Shown: positions 10,317-21,734 of the stretch, piece after piece | Numbering within the stretch: the first letter of the stretch is position 1 | Layout: each line of letters starts with the position of its first letter | NCBI GenBank assembly: GCA_934047225.1 | Contig: CAKOHE010000111.1 | Location: 209,788 to 273,787, forward strand | Source of the DNA: Ypsolopha sequella | Lineage: Eukaryota > Arthropoda > Insecta > Lepidoptera > Ypsolophidae | DNA: 64,000 nt | Direction: 5' to 3' | Program-made: the position numbers and the translations under genes | The notes under the pieces: generated by a model | Seen by the model: the letters and a program-made list of their open reading frames with translations, nothing else | Told to the model about the DNA's origin: nothing | The model's database searches: none

Positions 10317-10683
10317 CAAAAACAGTACCTACTATTATTGGTTAAAGACTCGAAAAAAGTTTCCTGACACCAAGAAATCAACATGAATAACATTTTGTCA
10401 ACATGAATATTCAATTACTTGTTTTCTTTATTAAGATGACATTTTGTATGTGTTTGTAAGTGAATTTGATTGACATATTCGAATAAAAAAATAGTAACTT
10501 ACATAAATTTATTTATTATTGCTAGAGTTTTTATCTTTAGCGGTAGCGACCCCTTAAATTTGAATAAAAACTTCGAAAAAAATACATCGGCCCTTTTTTA
10601 TCTCATAGCATAGATTATAATTACGAGGTGCCCCATGAGAAAATAAAAAAAAAAATATTTCGTCCAGATAAGAACCACCCTAA

Positions 10684-11041
10684 TATAGGTATATCGATCC
10701 GATTAGCATATCCCAGGTAATAATTTATTACATTCTTTGCTAATTAAAGATAATTCTTGTCAGTTTATACCTATGCTATAATATAATTTATTTGATTATC
10801 AGGTTACTTATTATTTTTTTACACAACAGAAAAGTCTCTTGTTTTACCGAAGTAAGTTATGAAATATTCTTTTTTATTCATAGCTCAATTTAAAAAATAT
10901 TTGGTTTATTCAAAACATTATTCATGCAATAGAGTCATTATAAAATGAAGAAGCCTCTTGTTTCCGACTTAAGTTCTAACTCATGCAAGAAAGACATAAA
11001 ATTTTACTACAAAACAACATTAGTACATTATTGCAAAGGCA
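10684..11041. other. AT-rich non-coding stretch
   Basis: Follows the right TIR of the element ending at 10683. Contains short inverted fragments of TAATTAAAGAT type also seen near 6660, but no bounded element or exon. Confidence 0.4.
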
Positions 11042-11134
11042 GCGAAATAGGCAATTGCAGGTCGAGTATGAGTTTGAAGGCCGAGCCGCAGGCGAGGACT
11101 TCAATGATACGAGACAGGCAATTGCCATTTCGGC
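11042..11134. repeat. Short hairpin repeat with GC core
   Basis: Arms of about 38 bases (GCGAAATAGGCAATTGCAGG on the left, AGGCAATTGCCATTTCGGC on the right) are imperfect inverted repeats around GGCCGAGCCGCAGGCGAGG. It resembles the hairpin at 6577-6665. Confidence 0.6.
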
Positions 11135-11145
11135 CGAGGCATATA

Positions 11146-11512
11146 TAGTGCTTTTCTTAAACATACGCGGAAATATTATCATTACTTTTGAATAAAGTGC
11201 TTTTAATTTATTATTAACCAAATAACAACGAACTCCACTTTACCGCCAATTTTTTTTTTTTACATTTAGTGCCGAAAGGTAAACGCATCTGTGGCTATAC
11301 AGCCACGAGAACGCAATGTGTACGATAGATGAAAGAGTTCTAAATTCAAACAGCACACCGTTTCATACAACATTGCCGGTGCGCTCTTCGTTCCAAATTC
11401 AAAAAATGCGCTGGGAAGTGATTTTGGTTTTTCAGTCTACGTAAATATGATACTTCGCGTGTTCTTTATTCAAAAGTTATGATAATATTTCCGCGTATGT
11501 TGAAGAAAAATA
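11146..11512. repeat. Inverted repeat pair, about 45-bp arms
   Basis: The block AACATACGCGGAAATATTAT near 11159 recurs inverted near 11480, each flanked by matching TTTTGAA blocks. The roughly 270 bp between include a small hairpin, GTGGCTATACAGCCAC. Probably a degenerate foldback element. Confidence 0.5.
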
Positions 11513-11924
11513 TTTTAATCAATTTTCTAGTTACTTTAATTGTGTACTCGTATTTTATAACATAATCGATCGTTTCGCAATATGTAAGGTACATTTGCAT
11601 AATTTTACCGCAAACCAATTACAATAACTATATAAGTTGTAACAAAAGAAGCACAGCGATTACTAATTCGATTTTAGACTATAATCGATTCGATTGTAAC
11701 CATTAGAGCCACGGATCGAATCGTAGTGCTTCCATTTAGCGTGCTATATTTTCTAGTTATTGCCAGTTTGTATGGATACTATTCAATTGTTCTTGAAACT
11801 TTATGATAGACTAAACATGAAAAAACTTACAACATGATATGAAGAAGGTTTTGCAATAAAAGGGCAGTCATCATTGCAGTGATGAAATTTTTATTTAAGT
11901 AAGGTTTTTAAGTGCATGCTTATA

Positions 11925-12060
11925 CTTATTACATATACATACAGATACTCGCGCCTGTCTCTCAGAGGGGTAGGCAGAGACTACTGATTTCCATCGGTGA
12001 CGATCCAGACACACCTCTTTCGCCTCTTCCACATCCATCAATTTAGTTATCAAGCTATGG
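11925..12060 (-). pseudogene. LINE reverse-transcriptase protein, C-terminal fragment
   Basis: Minus-strand reading gives LMDVEEAKEVCLDRHRWKSV followed by VSAYPSERQA. This is the C-terminal end of the non-LTR retrotransposon protein whose upstream portion (RWFGHVERM) is seen at 13560-14291. Only the last 40-50 codons remain; the sequence before 12060 in the same frame shows no recognisable polymerase motif. A 5-prime-truncated relic. Confidence 0.7.
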
Positions 12061-12219
12061 CTGCCGATAGCAAGGCGATCTCTATAGCCTTCCACCCAAT
12101 GCCCCAAAATAACATACAACAGAATACAACGAAGACAATTAACAATTAGCTGTTGAAAGCGCATTTCTTAATTTTTTCTCGTTTGATATTTAGTTAAAAA
12201 ATTAAAATCGTGGCTGATA

Positions 12220-12760
12220 TACAGGCTGTAATCGTTTAGAGTGACCAGGCCATTATTCCATAACTATTAAAGATATCAAAAATTTTTAAACTGATATCGA
12301 AAGTATGTTACCTAATCAGTAAAATTATATGGATAACTTTTTGAAAATCAAACGGGAAGTATCCAAAATTTTGACATTAAACATTCCCATACATTTAGTA
12401 TTAATGCGATATTGAAACATGGTTTCTTATTAATTTGAAGTGGTAAAATAATTAATCTACACGTGTATCTACTTGAAAATCATGATTATCATATCATACG
12501 TAATCATTAAATGAGATTAAGGTAAAATGAGTTCTAGACCACTTAAAATAAGGAAACTAAAACCATTCTACTAATCTCATACTAAATGTATGGGAATGAT
12601 TAATGTCAACATTTTGGATACTTCTCGTGTGAATTTCAAAAAGTTATTGATGTCATTTTACTGATTAGGTAACATACATTCGATATCAGTTAATTTTTTT
12701 TTGATATATGTTATAGTTACGAAATAATGGCCTGGTCACACTTAACGATTACAACCTGTA
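12220..12760. mobile_element. Long-TIR MITE with TA target site
   Basis: The element starts TACAGGCTGTAATCG and ends CGATTACAACCTGTA, flanked by TA at 12218-12219 and 12761-12762. The arms are reverse complementary for roughly 190-200 bp each, including GACCAGGCCATTATT on the left and AATAATGGCCTGGTC on the right. Only a short unique centre remains. TA flanks suggest a Tc1/mariner-type non-autonomous element; no transposase is present. Confidence 0.75.
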
Positions 12761-12762
12761 TA

Positions 12763-13555
12763 CTTAAATACTTGAAGTTGATGTAACTTATGAAATATTA
12801 TTGTAAAATATGTATCTTATAGGTATAAATTTGGTTGCCCAGTAGCCAATAATCTTGTTAAATAAAAATGAATTATAATTATAAATTATTTAAATACACT
12901 TGTACTTGTCCACTGCTTTTTCTAATCGGTGTCGCTATAATAGCATAACCAAAGGTTCTTTAATACTAACGTGAATGCTGTTAGTTATACGTATTATCAC
13001 ATTGTTTATACATTATATATTTTTATATTATATATTTATAATATTGTTTGTTTACGTGCAATATATGAACATTAAAAATACTCAAATCAAATAAATGTTT
13101 CACAATTTATAAGCGAACATATAAAAACTAAAATAATCACAGCTTTAAATCGATCTTAATAACTTTTCTAGAAAACTGCATTGAAATCCGTTAAGTAGTA
13201 ATCAAGTTATGCGGTAACATACTCTTACATACAGATAAGGAAAGTTTTAATTATGGAACAATTTTATAGAGGTATATATGTATGTATATATGTCGGTCGA
13301 ATAAATTGTATAAAGATTTATTTTCACTTTTATAGACGAAATGTACCTTCCTTGTAAAGCGGTCTAAGTGATGCGTGAATACCACAATAAAACACAGAAA
13401 TTTAGAAGATAGAAGCGAATACACCAACAAATGCGGATTGCTTCATATTTAGAGATAAAAAAGCGATTTGACCTGGCAATATTAATTGTTTATCGAATGA
13501 AAATTTCAATATCAAATGCCCATGTCTTTTTCAGGAAACACATTTGAGTTATTTA
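12763..13555. other. AT-rich non-coding stretch
   Basis: Nothing recognised apart from simple TA-rich runs around 13010-13060. Confidence 0.4.
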
Positions 13556-13559
13556 CATA

Positions 13560-14291
13560 CAAACGTACATATAATGCTCACGCCTGTCTCCAAGAGGAAT
13601 AGGCGGAGACTACAGATTTCCATCTGTTACGATCCTCAACACCTCGTTTGCCTCTTCCACATCCATGTCACCCAACAATATAGACGTACAAGCTCTTACA
13701 TTTCGGGTACTTTTGCCCTTCTTCAATATGTCACCAATGGGAGTCAGCATACGTCCTTCTCGGGCGGCCTGCGGGCCTATTATGTATCTCTAGTTGCCTT
13801 CTGGACTGGGTGTCTATCATCAAAAACATAGATATACTATCGAATTCCGATGTCCTAAGGATATTTTTGCACTTGAAGTGACGACACAGATTGTTAATAC
13901 TTCAATACCCACTAAAGGCAATTTTGAAATTTCAGTTTTTATCTATGTTTCTGATGATAAGCACCTCGTTCAGTTGGCAACTAAAGATACAGAATACAGG
14001 GGCTGGTCGAGTTCTACCTTTGACATGCGCATCATATCTTTCTTTTATCACTCTACTTTCATTCATCCTCTCTACATGTCCAAACCACCGAAGCATTCCT
14101 TTTTCTATTCTAGTTACTATATCTTCTTTCAGGCCGCAATGATCCCGTATGTCGATATTATTCACTCTATCATTCAATGTTAAACCACACATACTCCGCA
14201 AGGAACACATTTCCACTGCATTCAAATCCCGTAGGGGCATATTTGTGTCCAGTCTGCGTGCTTTGGAAGGCACGTTGATCTGTGGGCCCAT
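13560..14291 (-). pseudogene. LINE protein C-terminal region interrupted by a MITE
   Basis: From 14291 downwards the minus strand reads LRSMCGLTLNDRVNNIDIRD, then GLKEDIVTRIEKGMLRWFGH and VERMNESR, a block typical of the C-terminal part of a common lepidopteran non-LTR retrotransposon. Coding similarity stops at about 13980, where a MITE (13794-13980) is inserted, and resumes below it in degraded form (GDMDVEEAN and a final SVVSAY-like stretch near 13600). Frame breaks and stops are numerous. The homologous end fragment at 11925-12060 belongs to the same family. Confidence 0.75.
13794..13980. mobile_element. Short MITE nested in LINE (copy 2)
   Basis: Same family as 2105-2281: TGTCTATCATCAAAAACATA at the left end and ATCTATGTTTCTGATGATAA at the right end are inverted, with shared internal CACTTGAAGTGACG. 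It splits the LINE relic at 13560-14291, so it inserted after that LINE. Confidence 0.7.
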
Positions 14292-14460
14292 ATTTGTGCC
14301 TGAAGTACCATTACGCCAGATGTAATAAATCGCCTATGAAACGGGGATGTTCGAGTGTGGCTTGTGACTTGCATTTCACAATCCATACACGAAAAAACCT
14401 CTGAAACCTCGGGGAATTATACAGTGAAGATGTATTTTTTGTATAATTATTTGTTCCCAG

Positions 14461-14685
14461 ATCTCAGCGGGCATAGAGACGACGATCGTGTGCGCCCGTC
14501 TGGCCATGCCGAATCGTCTGATAAGGCCGGTAGTCGAAGGGATCGGCGGCTACAACATATCGGTATCCTTCGCCACCGACTGGTTCCCCAGCTACTGCTT
14601 CTCCCTGAGCCTGGTCGGGTTGAACACCACAGCGAGGGATATGCAGGAGTGGCTACCGGAACGCAGGATTGGCTACATGGGATAG
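14461..14685 (+). CDS. Candidate terminal exon of an unidentified gene
   Basis: A pyrimidine-rich tract ending TTTGTTCCCAG precedes 14461. From there a GC-rich frame of 74 codons runs to a TAG at 14683-14685, starting ISAGIETTIVCARLAM and ending LPERRIGYMG. The codon-third-position GC content stands out from the AT-rich surroundings, which argues for a real exon in splice phase 0. The sequence has hydrophobic and aromatic residues (ATDWFPSYCFSLSL) that could be a membrane or secreted-fold segment, but I do not recognise the family. It could also be a retrotransposed gene piece. No partner exon was found upstream in the window. Confidence 0.45.
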   Translation: MSAGIETTIVCARLAMPNRLIRPVVEGIGGYNISVSFATDWFPSYCFSLSLVGLNTTARDMQEWLPERRIGYMG

Positions 14686-15364
14686 GTTGACTAAGATATA
14701 TTTTTATTATTATTATTATTTTCTTTCACCACGTAAATTCCTGCTGTCTTGTATTGTTTTGTCCCTTTCCTTAGCTTAATTAGATGTAAGTACTTTGTAT
14801 AGTTTAAAAGCCTTTGTAAGAGAAATTATTAAAAAAAGAAAAGGAAACATAAAAAAAACTGATCTTGCTAATTTTCTTGCCCTTCTTCTTTGCAAGACTA
14901 ATTGAATGGGCGGAATTAGGCATATATTTATTTATAGCATATTTATCTTTCAACTTTGTTGTATTTTTTGTATTATATTTATGTATATTATATATTTATT
15001 TGCAAGGAAATTAACGTATTGGAAACGGGACAAAAGGGATTTTCAGAAAATGAAACCAAAAGTACACAAAACTTACCAGGAAATCAAGAAAAAACAGGCT
15101 TCCACTAGCTCTAGGGCAAATGTGCCCTGTTTCGTGAATCCAATGGGATTTCAAATTTCATATATTAATTTTCTGTGGCAAATTTTGTATTCTTTTTACG
15201 ACGATCTTCTTCGATATGAGAAAAATAACAAAAAAATGTGACAAAACATTCCAAAGGTGAATGCTCAAAAAAAACCCAGGCCCGGCGCCAATGAAATATA
15301 TATCATATTTTTAGTTTAAATATGTAATGAAATACTTCATATTTTTTATCATCGATATCGATGG
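14686..15364. other. AT-rich stretch between candidate exon and BEL element
   Basis: Contains an (ATT)n run at about 14700-14720 and A-rich sequence, possibly the 3-prime untranslated part of the exon ending at 14685. No other feature recognised; the open frame at 14906-15241 has no domain. Confidence 0.35.
15360..15364. other. 5-bp target site duplication of the BEL/Pao element (left)
   Basis: GATGG directly before the left LTR is repeated directly after the right LTR at 22202-22206. A 5-bp duplication is usual for BEL/Pao integration. Confidence 0.9.
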
Positions 15365-15831
15365 TGAGCACGCGATATGACGGCAGTGCTTTGTATCACC
15401 ATAGGTTTTAAAAAATAGCGGGAAGTGAAGAGAAATAAATTACGAAGATGAAAGATCTGACCTTGGGAAGGAGCTGCATGCACCACAAACCACGCTTCGC
15501 CTGAGCCACCAAGTCTCTGGTGTTCTCCAAGATGGTTTTCTTCTTCCTCTTCGTGCCTGGTTGCGCTCTTCTCGGCTAGTCTTCTTCGTAATAGTAATAG
15601 ATGAAAATGAGGCGCACAGCGGGTGCGATCTCAAAATGGCGGGCGGTAGGGTCGAGGTAGGACCTAGTCGAATGACAATCAGCGTAGACCTCCGGCGTGA
15701 AAGGCTTCTGATTGACGACTGATTGATTTGCGTCCAAAACTAAGCGGGTGGAGATGCAGCGAAAATGACAGTTGAAAATATTAATTCACAACTACCCCGC
15801 AGTATGAGAGCCACAAGAAGTGGCGCGAACA
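15365..15831 (-). repeat. 3-prime LTR of BEL/Pao element
   Basis: 467 bp, TG...CA ends on the plus strand as well as its complement, no visible difference from the LTR at 21735-22201. In element orientation it begins TGTTCGCGCC. Confidence 0.95.
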
Positions 15832-15842
15832 TTTGCCCCCGG
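15832..15842 (-). promoter_or_regulatory. Polypurine tract of BEL/Pao element
   Basis: In element orientation the bases just before the 3-prime LTR read CGGGGGCAAA, a short purine-rich tract broken by one C. This is the expected position for the plus-strand priming site. Confidence 0.5.
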
Positions 15843-15931
15843 CGTTAAAACCATTGGTTTTAAAATAAGAATAGAAAAGTAAAAATAAGACAGAGAATAA
15901 CGAAATTTTGAAGCGGGGGCAAAGAAAGGAG

Positions 15932-18900
15932 TTATTGAGATGGGAGAGGGCAAAGACGCACGACAGGTCGTTTGTAAACACCTGTCGTCGTTTTGACAGA
16001 AGCTACCCTAATGACATTATCTTTGCCAGGGTATACAGCTACAATAACACCGAGCGGCATTGAAGCGGTGGAGTGTTATCGGTAACTACAACGACAACAG
16101 ATCCAATTTTGATTGGGTTGGAAGGTGTATTCCATTTTCCTCTAGACTGGAGAAGATGGAGATAATCATTCTTCCATCGCCTTGCGAACGATTCTACCAT
16201 TTGATCAAGCAACGCGTAGCGACGTAATAAATTAACTGGCTCATCAGCCACCTTACAAGCGGGTAATTCTTTTAAAGGAGTTGACATCAGAAAATGTGCA
16301 GGAGTTAACGCGCTAAGTTCAGATGGATCTTCACTCAGCAGCGTAAGCGGACGAGAATTTATGACACATTCTATTTGCGTAACTACAGTTAATAATTCTT
16401 CGTAGGTCAACAGTTGAGTACCTACTACTCTATGCAAATGCGTCTTAAATCCTTTGACATATATCTCATAATGTCCCCCAAAATGTGGGCTACGTGGAAT
16501 ATTAAATTTCCATTGTATTCTATGATCGGCAAGTTCATTCGCGAAAGACGTTTTAAATTCTTCGGAGTTTGTCAAATTGTAAATTTCTGAGAGGGCATTT
16601 CTAGCGCCTACAAAGTTCGTAGCATTATCTGAATATACGAAAGACACTGCTCCACGTCTAGATAAAAAACGTTTGAACGCGGAAAGAAAAGTGTTCGTGC
16701 TAAGATCAGTTGCCAATTCAACGTGAACTGCACGAGTCACCAGGCATACAAATATGCAGAGGTAACATTTGACGGGACGGACTCCACGTTTTCGATACGG
16801 AGTGATACTGATAGGACCACAATAATCCACAGCGCAGTGGACAAAAGCTTTAGCCTCATTAACGCGGCATGATGGTAAATCTGCCATGAAAGGGAAGGTT
16901 TGTCTCGGCTTCGCCTTAAAACAATAATTGCAGCTATGTATTACGCGACGAACAATATTTCGACAGGAAAGTATCCAAAATTTTTGGCGGATTATTGACA
17001 TTAAAGCCACTGGTCCAGTGTGACAATTTTTGCGATGATAATGAATGATAATCAATTCGACAATATGATTTTTACGAGGTAACAACACAGGGTGTTGTTG
17101 ATCGAACGTCATGTCTGTGTTGCGAAGTCGACCACCAACGCGTAACAATCCATTTTTATCTAAAAATGGCGATAGTCGATTTAAAGCGGGAGAACAAAGT
17201 TTATTTGACTTTAATCTTTTTATTTCATCAAGAAAATAAAATGCTTGAAGAGCTTTAATCAATGCAACTTCAGCGAAATCCATATCGGTAGCGGTAAAAA
17301 TATTAGAGCGCGGTAAAATACGTAAAAATCGGTAGATGTAAATGATTGTGTGTAAAAGCACAAGCCATGACGAAATTCTTTCCGAAAGAGAAAGAAGTGG
17401 ATGCGGTTCTTCATTACTAAAAGCGGGAAGAGAAATTGTTTTTGATTCCGGCAAGTTTTCTTCAATAGAAGCTGATTCTATTGTTTTGATTGGCCACTCT
17501 TTAGCGTCCAGATAAAGCCAAGCAGGTCCAGTGAACCAGAGCGGGTGACTCATCAACTGCGTGGGAGTGAGACCACGGGAAAGACAGTCGCTCGGGTTTT
17601 GAGAACCAGCTGTATGGTAAAAACATTCAGCGGGAATAGCGGATATTATTTTTGTTATACGCGTCGCGACAAAGGTTTTAAACCTGTGCGGTGAGGAATG
17701 TATCCAGTGTAAAGTTACCATAGAATCGGTAAAACAGTAAATACGTTCAATATTGTGACGTATTTTATAAGCGTCAACTACACGACGAGTTAATTTCGAC
17801 ATGAGTAACGAGGCACAAAGCTCAAGGCGGGCGACACTGACGGTCTTGAGCGGACAGACTTTTGACTTTGCGCATACCAGCCGAATGCTAGTGCAAGTGT
17901 CTGAGTCATCTTGTACTCTAATATATACGACACATCCGTATCCACGTTCACTTGCGTCTGCAAATGATATTATCGAAATTTTCGAATTTTGGAACACGTC
18001 TAAGTGGCGTTTAATACGTAAATCCCGCAAAACAGGTAGCTCCTTCAAATAGTTTTGCCAAATCTGCGCAATATCAGAGGGTAGTGTTTCATCCCAGTCT
18101 AATTTTAAAATACAGATTTTCTGCAAGAGTAATTTTGCGTACAAGATCACAGGAGCGGTAAAGCCGAGGACGTCGTACTGACGTGCTATCACGGACAAAA
18201 CATTGCGTTTAGTACATGGGCGACTATCTAGCGATACAGTAAAAGAGAACTCGTCAGAATCAGGCGACCACTGTAAGCCAAGAACTTTAAGAGTTTGAGT
18301 TTGTTCTTCAAAATTCTTACTAGAATTTAAGCGGTGAGTATCAGGCAGTGTATCAAGTAACTGTTGACAGTTACTAGACCACTTGACGAGCTCAAAGCCA
18401 CCGGCCTTAAGCAATCCTACCAGCTCATCTCTGAGCTGTAAGGAGCCCTGCACGGTGGGCGTGCTATAGCAGATGTCGTCCATGTAACAGTTTCGTGCGG
18501 CTACAGTAGCGGCGAGCGGGTACGCTGAACTCCCATCCTCACAGAGTTTCCTGACTACTCTCATCGCAAGGAAAGGGCTACTACGTAGTCCAAAGCAGAC
18601 GCGATTGAACTGATAAGCGATAAGCGGTGAACACGTGTCAAAGCGGTATAAAAACTTTTGAAATTTGCGATCATCGGCGTTAACCAAAACTTGTAAGAAC
18701 ATTTGTTTGATATCCGAGGTAAAAGCGATTTCATACAAGCGGAAGTCAAGTAAAATTAAAAACAAATCGTTTTGCAAATTAGCACCTGTGTGCAGCGTGT
18801 CATTTAATGAGACACGAGTACCATCAGCGGAGTCAGTCTTAGTACTGGCATTCATACAAATACGCACCTTTGTCGTTGATTTATCAACACGCACTACGGG

Positions 18901-21249
18901 ATGATGCGGAATATAATAACCAAGAGATAATTGGTCATCATTATGAAGCGGGGATATGTAACCTTTAGTTAGGTATTCATTTATTATATTGTTATACTCG
19001 GAACGTAAATCTGCGTTAGAAACAAACCTACGCTCAAGAGACATAAAACACTTTTTTGCGTGATGGTACGAGTTTCCTAGTATGTTAGGATTCCGTGCGA
19101 ACGGTAAAGAAACCGAATAGCGACCAGCGGGGTCACGTGACACATTGTTAATAAATAATTTTTCACATTCATCATTTGCGGGACTAGAAGCAGGTTCACA
19201 ATGCACCTCTTCTAATTGCCAAAATTTTTGTAAAATAAAATCTATTGGCGGTTCAATCTCCATATAAGAGCATAACGAAATTGAACATGCGGTATTTTGG
19301 TAAACAGGCGTATTACCAATTAGCGTAAAACCGAAGATGGTCTGAAATCCCGTCGGCGTACCCGGGGGACCAGAGACGCGGCCTGATAACAAGATATCCG
19401 CGAATAAAGATGCACCGATAAGAATATCAATCTCACCCGGTAAGTAAAATGTTTCATCAGCAAGTGTGATATCTTTTAAATACGAAAGCGTAGACAAATC
19501 CACCTGCACCGATGGTAAGTTGTCGGTAATACGGTCGATTACATAAGTGTCAAGCGAAATTGAAACCGAATCATCAAATCGTGAAAACAATTTAAGGTTT
19601 GTCGCACCCTTAATTGGGTTTGATGAAGAGCCGATGCCCTTAACAAAAGCGCGGGGAATTTTCTCATATTTTAAGTTAAGCTTCTCACAACAGGAAACCG
19701 TCGAAAAACTGGATTGTGACGCAGGGTCGCAGAGCGCACGTAGACGGACAGACATACCGTTAGAATCTTTCACGATCACTTGAATTGTACCTAAAAGGCA
19801 TGTTTCATTACGCTGCGAGTTAGGCTGTAAGTTACATAAAGAAATATTATTACTCGCAGTTGGTACGGATTGAGAATCATTAGTCATATGTTCTGTGTTA
19901 GTCGCCGATACGGCAGGATCCACCAACCTCGAAGATTGCGTATGTGTGCGTGGAGACACGGTAATATTTTGACCAAGCGCGGTGTGAGTATTCATCACAT
20001 TTTGTTTGCGGCACAACATCGAATGGTGTTTACAATTACAATGGCGGCAATTATAAGACGATTTACAAGCGGAATTGTTATGCGTAATACTTAAACAATT
20101 GGTGCAACCGTTATTAGATTTGATGAACTGAAATCTTTTCTCGATATCTAGTTTCACAAATTCGGGACACTTATATAAATTATAGTGTTTTAATTGTTTA
20201 CATAGCGGACAACAATTATTATTGGTCGAAGCGGAGACAAAAGCATGGGTTGACTTGGTACTGTACCCGGTTTTGTTGTTATTATTATTAACGGAGCGGT
20301 TCGGAGCGGGAGCGGTAATTGCGGGTGCAGTGCGGTTCAGTATCTTAGTTTGTTCCCGTAAAAATGATATTAATTCATCATAATGGGGTAAATCGGAACC
20401 ACGTTTAAACATTTCAAATGAACGAGCGGTTTCAACATCAAGTTTTTTAAGGGCCAAATACATAAGGATAAAATCCGAAAGATCTTTAATATTCAGCGAT
20501 TTTAAACACGAAACAGCGGAACAGAACTTGTCTAAAAACAAGTCCAAGTTTTTTGAACTAGCGGTAGTTAAAGGGCGAAATTCAAACATTTGATCCAAAT
20601 AAGTAGTGGCTAAACTACGCGAGTCTTGAAAAGTAGAAACGAGTGTTTTCCAGATTATGTCGTAGTTAGTTGCGTTCGGTGTGATTCCAGAACAAATCGA
20701 AAGTGCCCGGCCAGAAAGTTTACCCATCAGGTATTGTACTCGTTCGTTGTCGGTCAAGTCCGGATTATCGTGAATCGTGGTTTTAAATGTTTCATAGAAT
20801 GTTGGCCACATAGTAGCTTCACCAGAAAAACCAACGAGTTCCAGTTTTGGAAGCTTGATAGTAGGTTTTTTGGGACATTCCATGTCACGTGGAGCTTTAA
20901 CTTTAGAGTCAGCCGATTTCGAAGAATGTGATAACTTCCGGTTGATGTATTTGCAATGGGAGTAAAGATCCTCAAAAGCTGACCAACTTTGATAATTTGG
21001 TTCAAAATTAGGATTTATCAATACCTCTGTGTCATTAATTTCATCTATGATTACATGAATTTCTGAGCGTACAGTATCCAAAGTTTCGACATTGGCCATA
21101 AACAATTCTGCCGAAGAAACATCCTCTAAAGCGGTTTTAGAAAAGTCATAAACTCTCTGAAGGCGATTAAACAATTCTTGCCTTTTATTTTTAAGCTTCT
21201 TTAAACTATACGACATCTTTAATTTTGCAGCTTCTGCGGAATTTGGCAT
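15932..21249 (-). CDS. BEL/Pao gag-pol polyprotein with C-terminal frame break
   Basis: Start ATG at 21249; the continuous frame runs 1736 codons to a stop at 16039. Domains in order: N-terminal coiled-coil and DUF1759-like Gag region (about 1-290); Cys/His knuckles at about 345-420; DUF1758-type aspartic protease with active Asp at about 508 (CDPASQS); reverse transcriptase with YMDD at 922-925; RNase H with Asp 1098 (FADASERGYG) and the FTDS motif; integrase HHCC zinc finger around 1400-1445 (NCHTG...CNYC); integrase core with Asp 1475, Asp 1541 and Glu 1595; and the start of the DUF5641 tail. At about 16058 the frame shifts: the usual tail (with a PGKD motif) continues in another minus-strand frame to a stop at 15932-15934. 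All catalytic residues lie before the break. The product would copy the element RNA and integrate the DNA. Length matches BEL/Pao polyproteins. Confidence 0.92.
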
Positions 21250-21711
21250 GTTATATAGTACAAGTTAGGCAAGTACCAGAACTATTGAAAGTTTTATACT
21301 GACTACAACATAGAATAATGCTAATGAGTTAGAGATAACACGGGCGGCGGACGAACCTGTGTACGAGTACCTCTCGATAATATTAAGAATTAGCAGGTAG
21401 GCAGATAATATTTTCTGTGAAATGATCAAATGGTATAATCGCAGCGGATAAATTAACAGAATGGCGTATTTCACTGTAGATAATTTATAATTTCCAGTAT
21501 ATAGGAAATGGAATCACTAATATTTTGACGAATGCGGGGTTTTAATGCATAGATAATGCAAATAAGAGCGGGAATGCGGGGTAATACTGCGGGCAGAGTG
21601 AAAATTAGAGCGGAATTCACGTGTTCTTTAGACAAAGAACATGAAGATAGCGGTTGGAAATACCAAAAAATGGTTATAGATCGCAGATCAAAGGGCCTAA
21701 AATGGATCTAG

Positions 21712-21729
21712 ATCCGGCTCGAAGGACCA
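21712..21729 (-). promoter_or_regulatory. Primer binding site, tRNA-Tyr type
   Basis: In element orientation the site begins five bases after the 5-prime LTR and reads TGGTCCTTCGAGCCGGAT. This is complementary to the 3-prime end of insect tRNA-Tyr including CCA (acceptor stem beginning CCTTCGA, from established tRNA-Tyr sequence). 18 of 18 bases agree with that assignment from memory. Confidence 0.85.
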
Positions 21730-21734
21730 AAAAA

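Larger units (their letters stand above)
7820..10683 (+). mobile_element. 2.86-kb DNA transposon with 15-bp perfect TIRs, unnamed family
   Basis: TTAGGGTGGTTCTTA at 7820-7834 and its exact reverse complement at 10669-10683 bound the element. Further subterminal similarity exists: GGAGTCGCTACTG inside the left end and GCGGTAGCGACCCC inside the right end, inverted. The ends are compatible with a TA duplication (TTA-GGG and CCC-TAA), but this is not proven. Inside, in plus orientation, lie three blocks of one transposase-like gene (8081-8290, 8613-8831, 9120-10316). A minus-strand LINE tail (about 8293-8560) interrupts it. The element is dead in this copy. Confidence 0.7.

Noticed and set aside
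17259..20931. Several short plus- and minus-strand frames within the BEL element
   Set aside because: They overlap the long polyprotein frame and are shadows of it.
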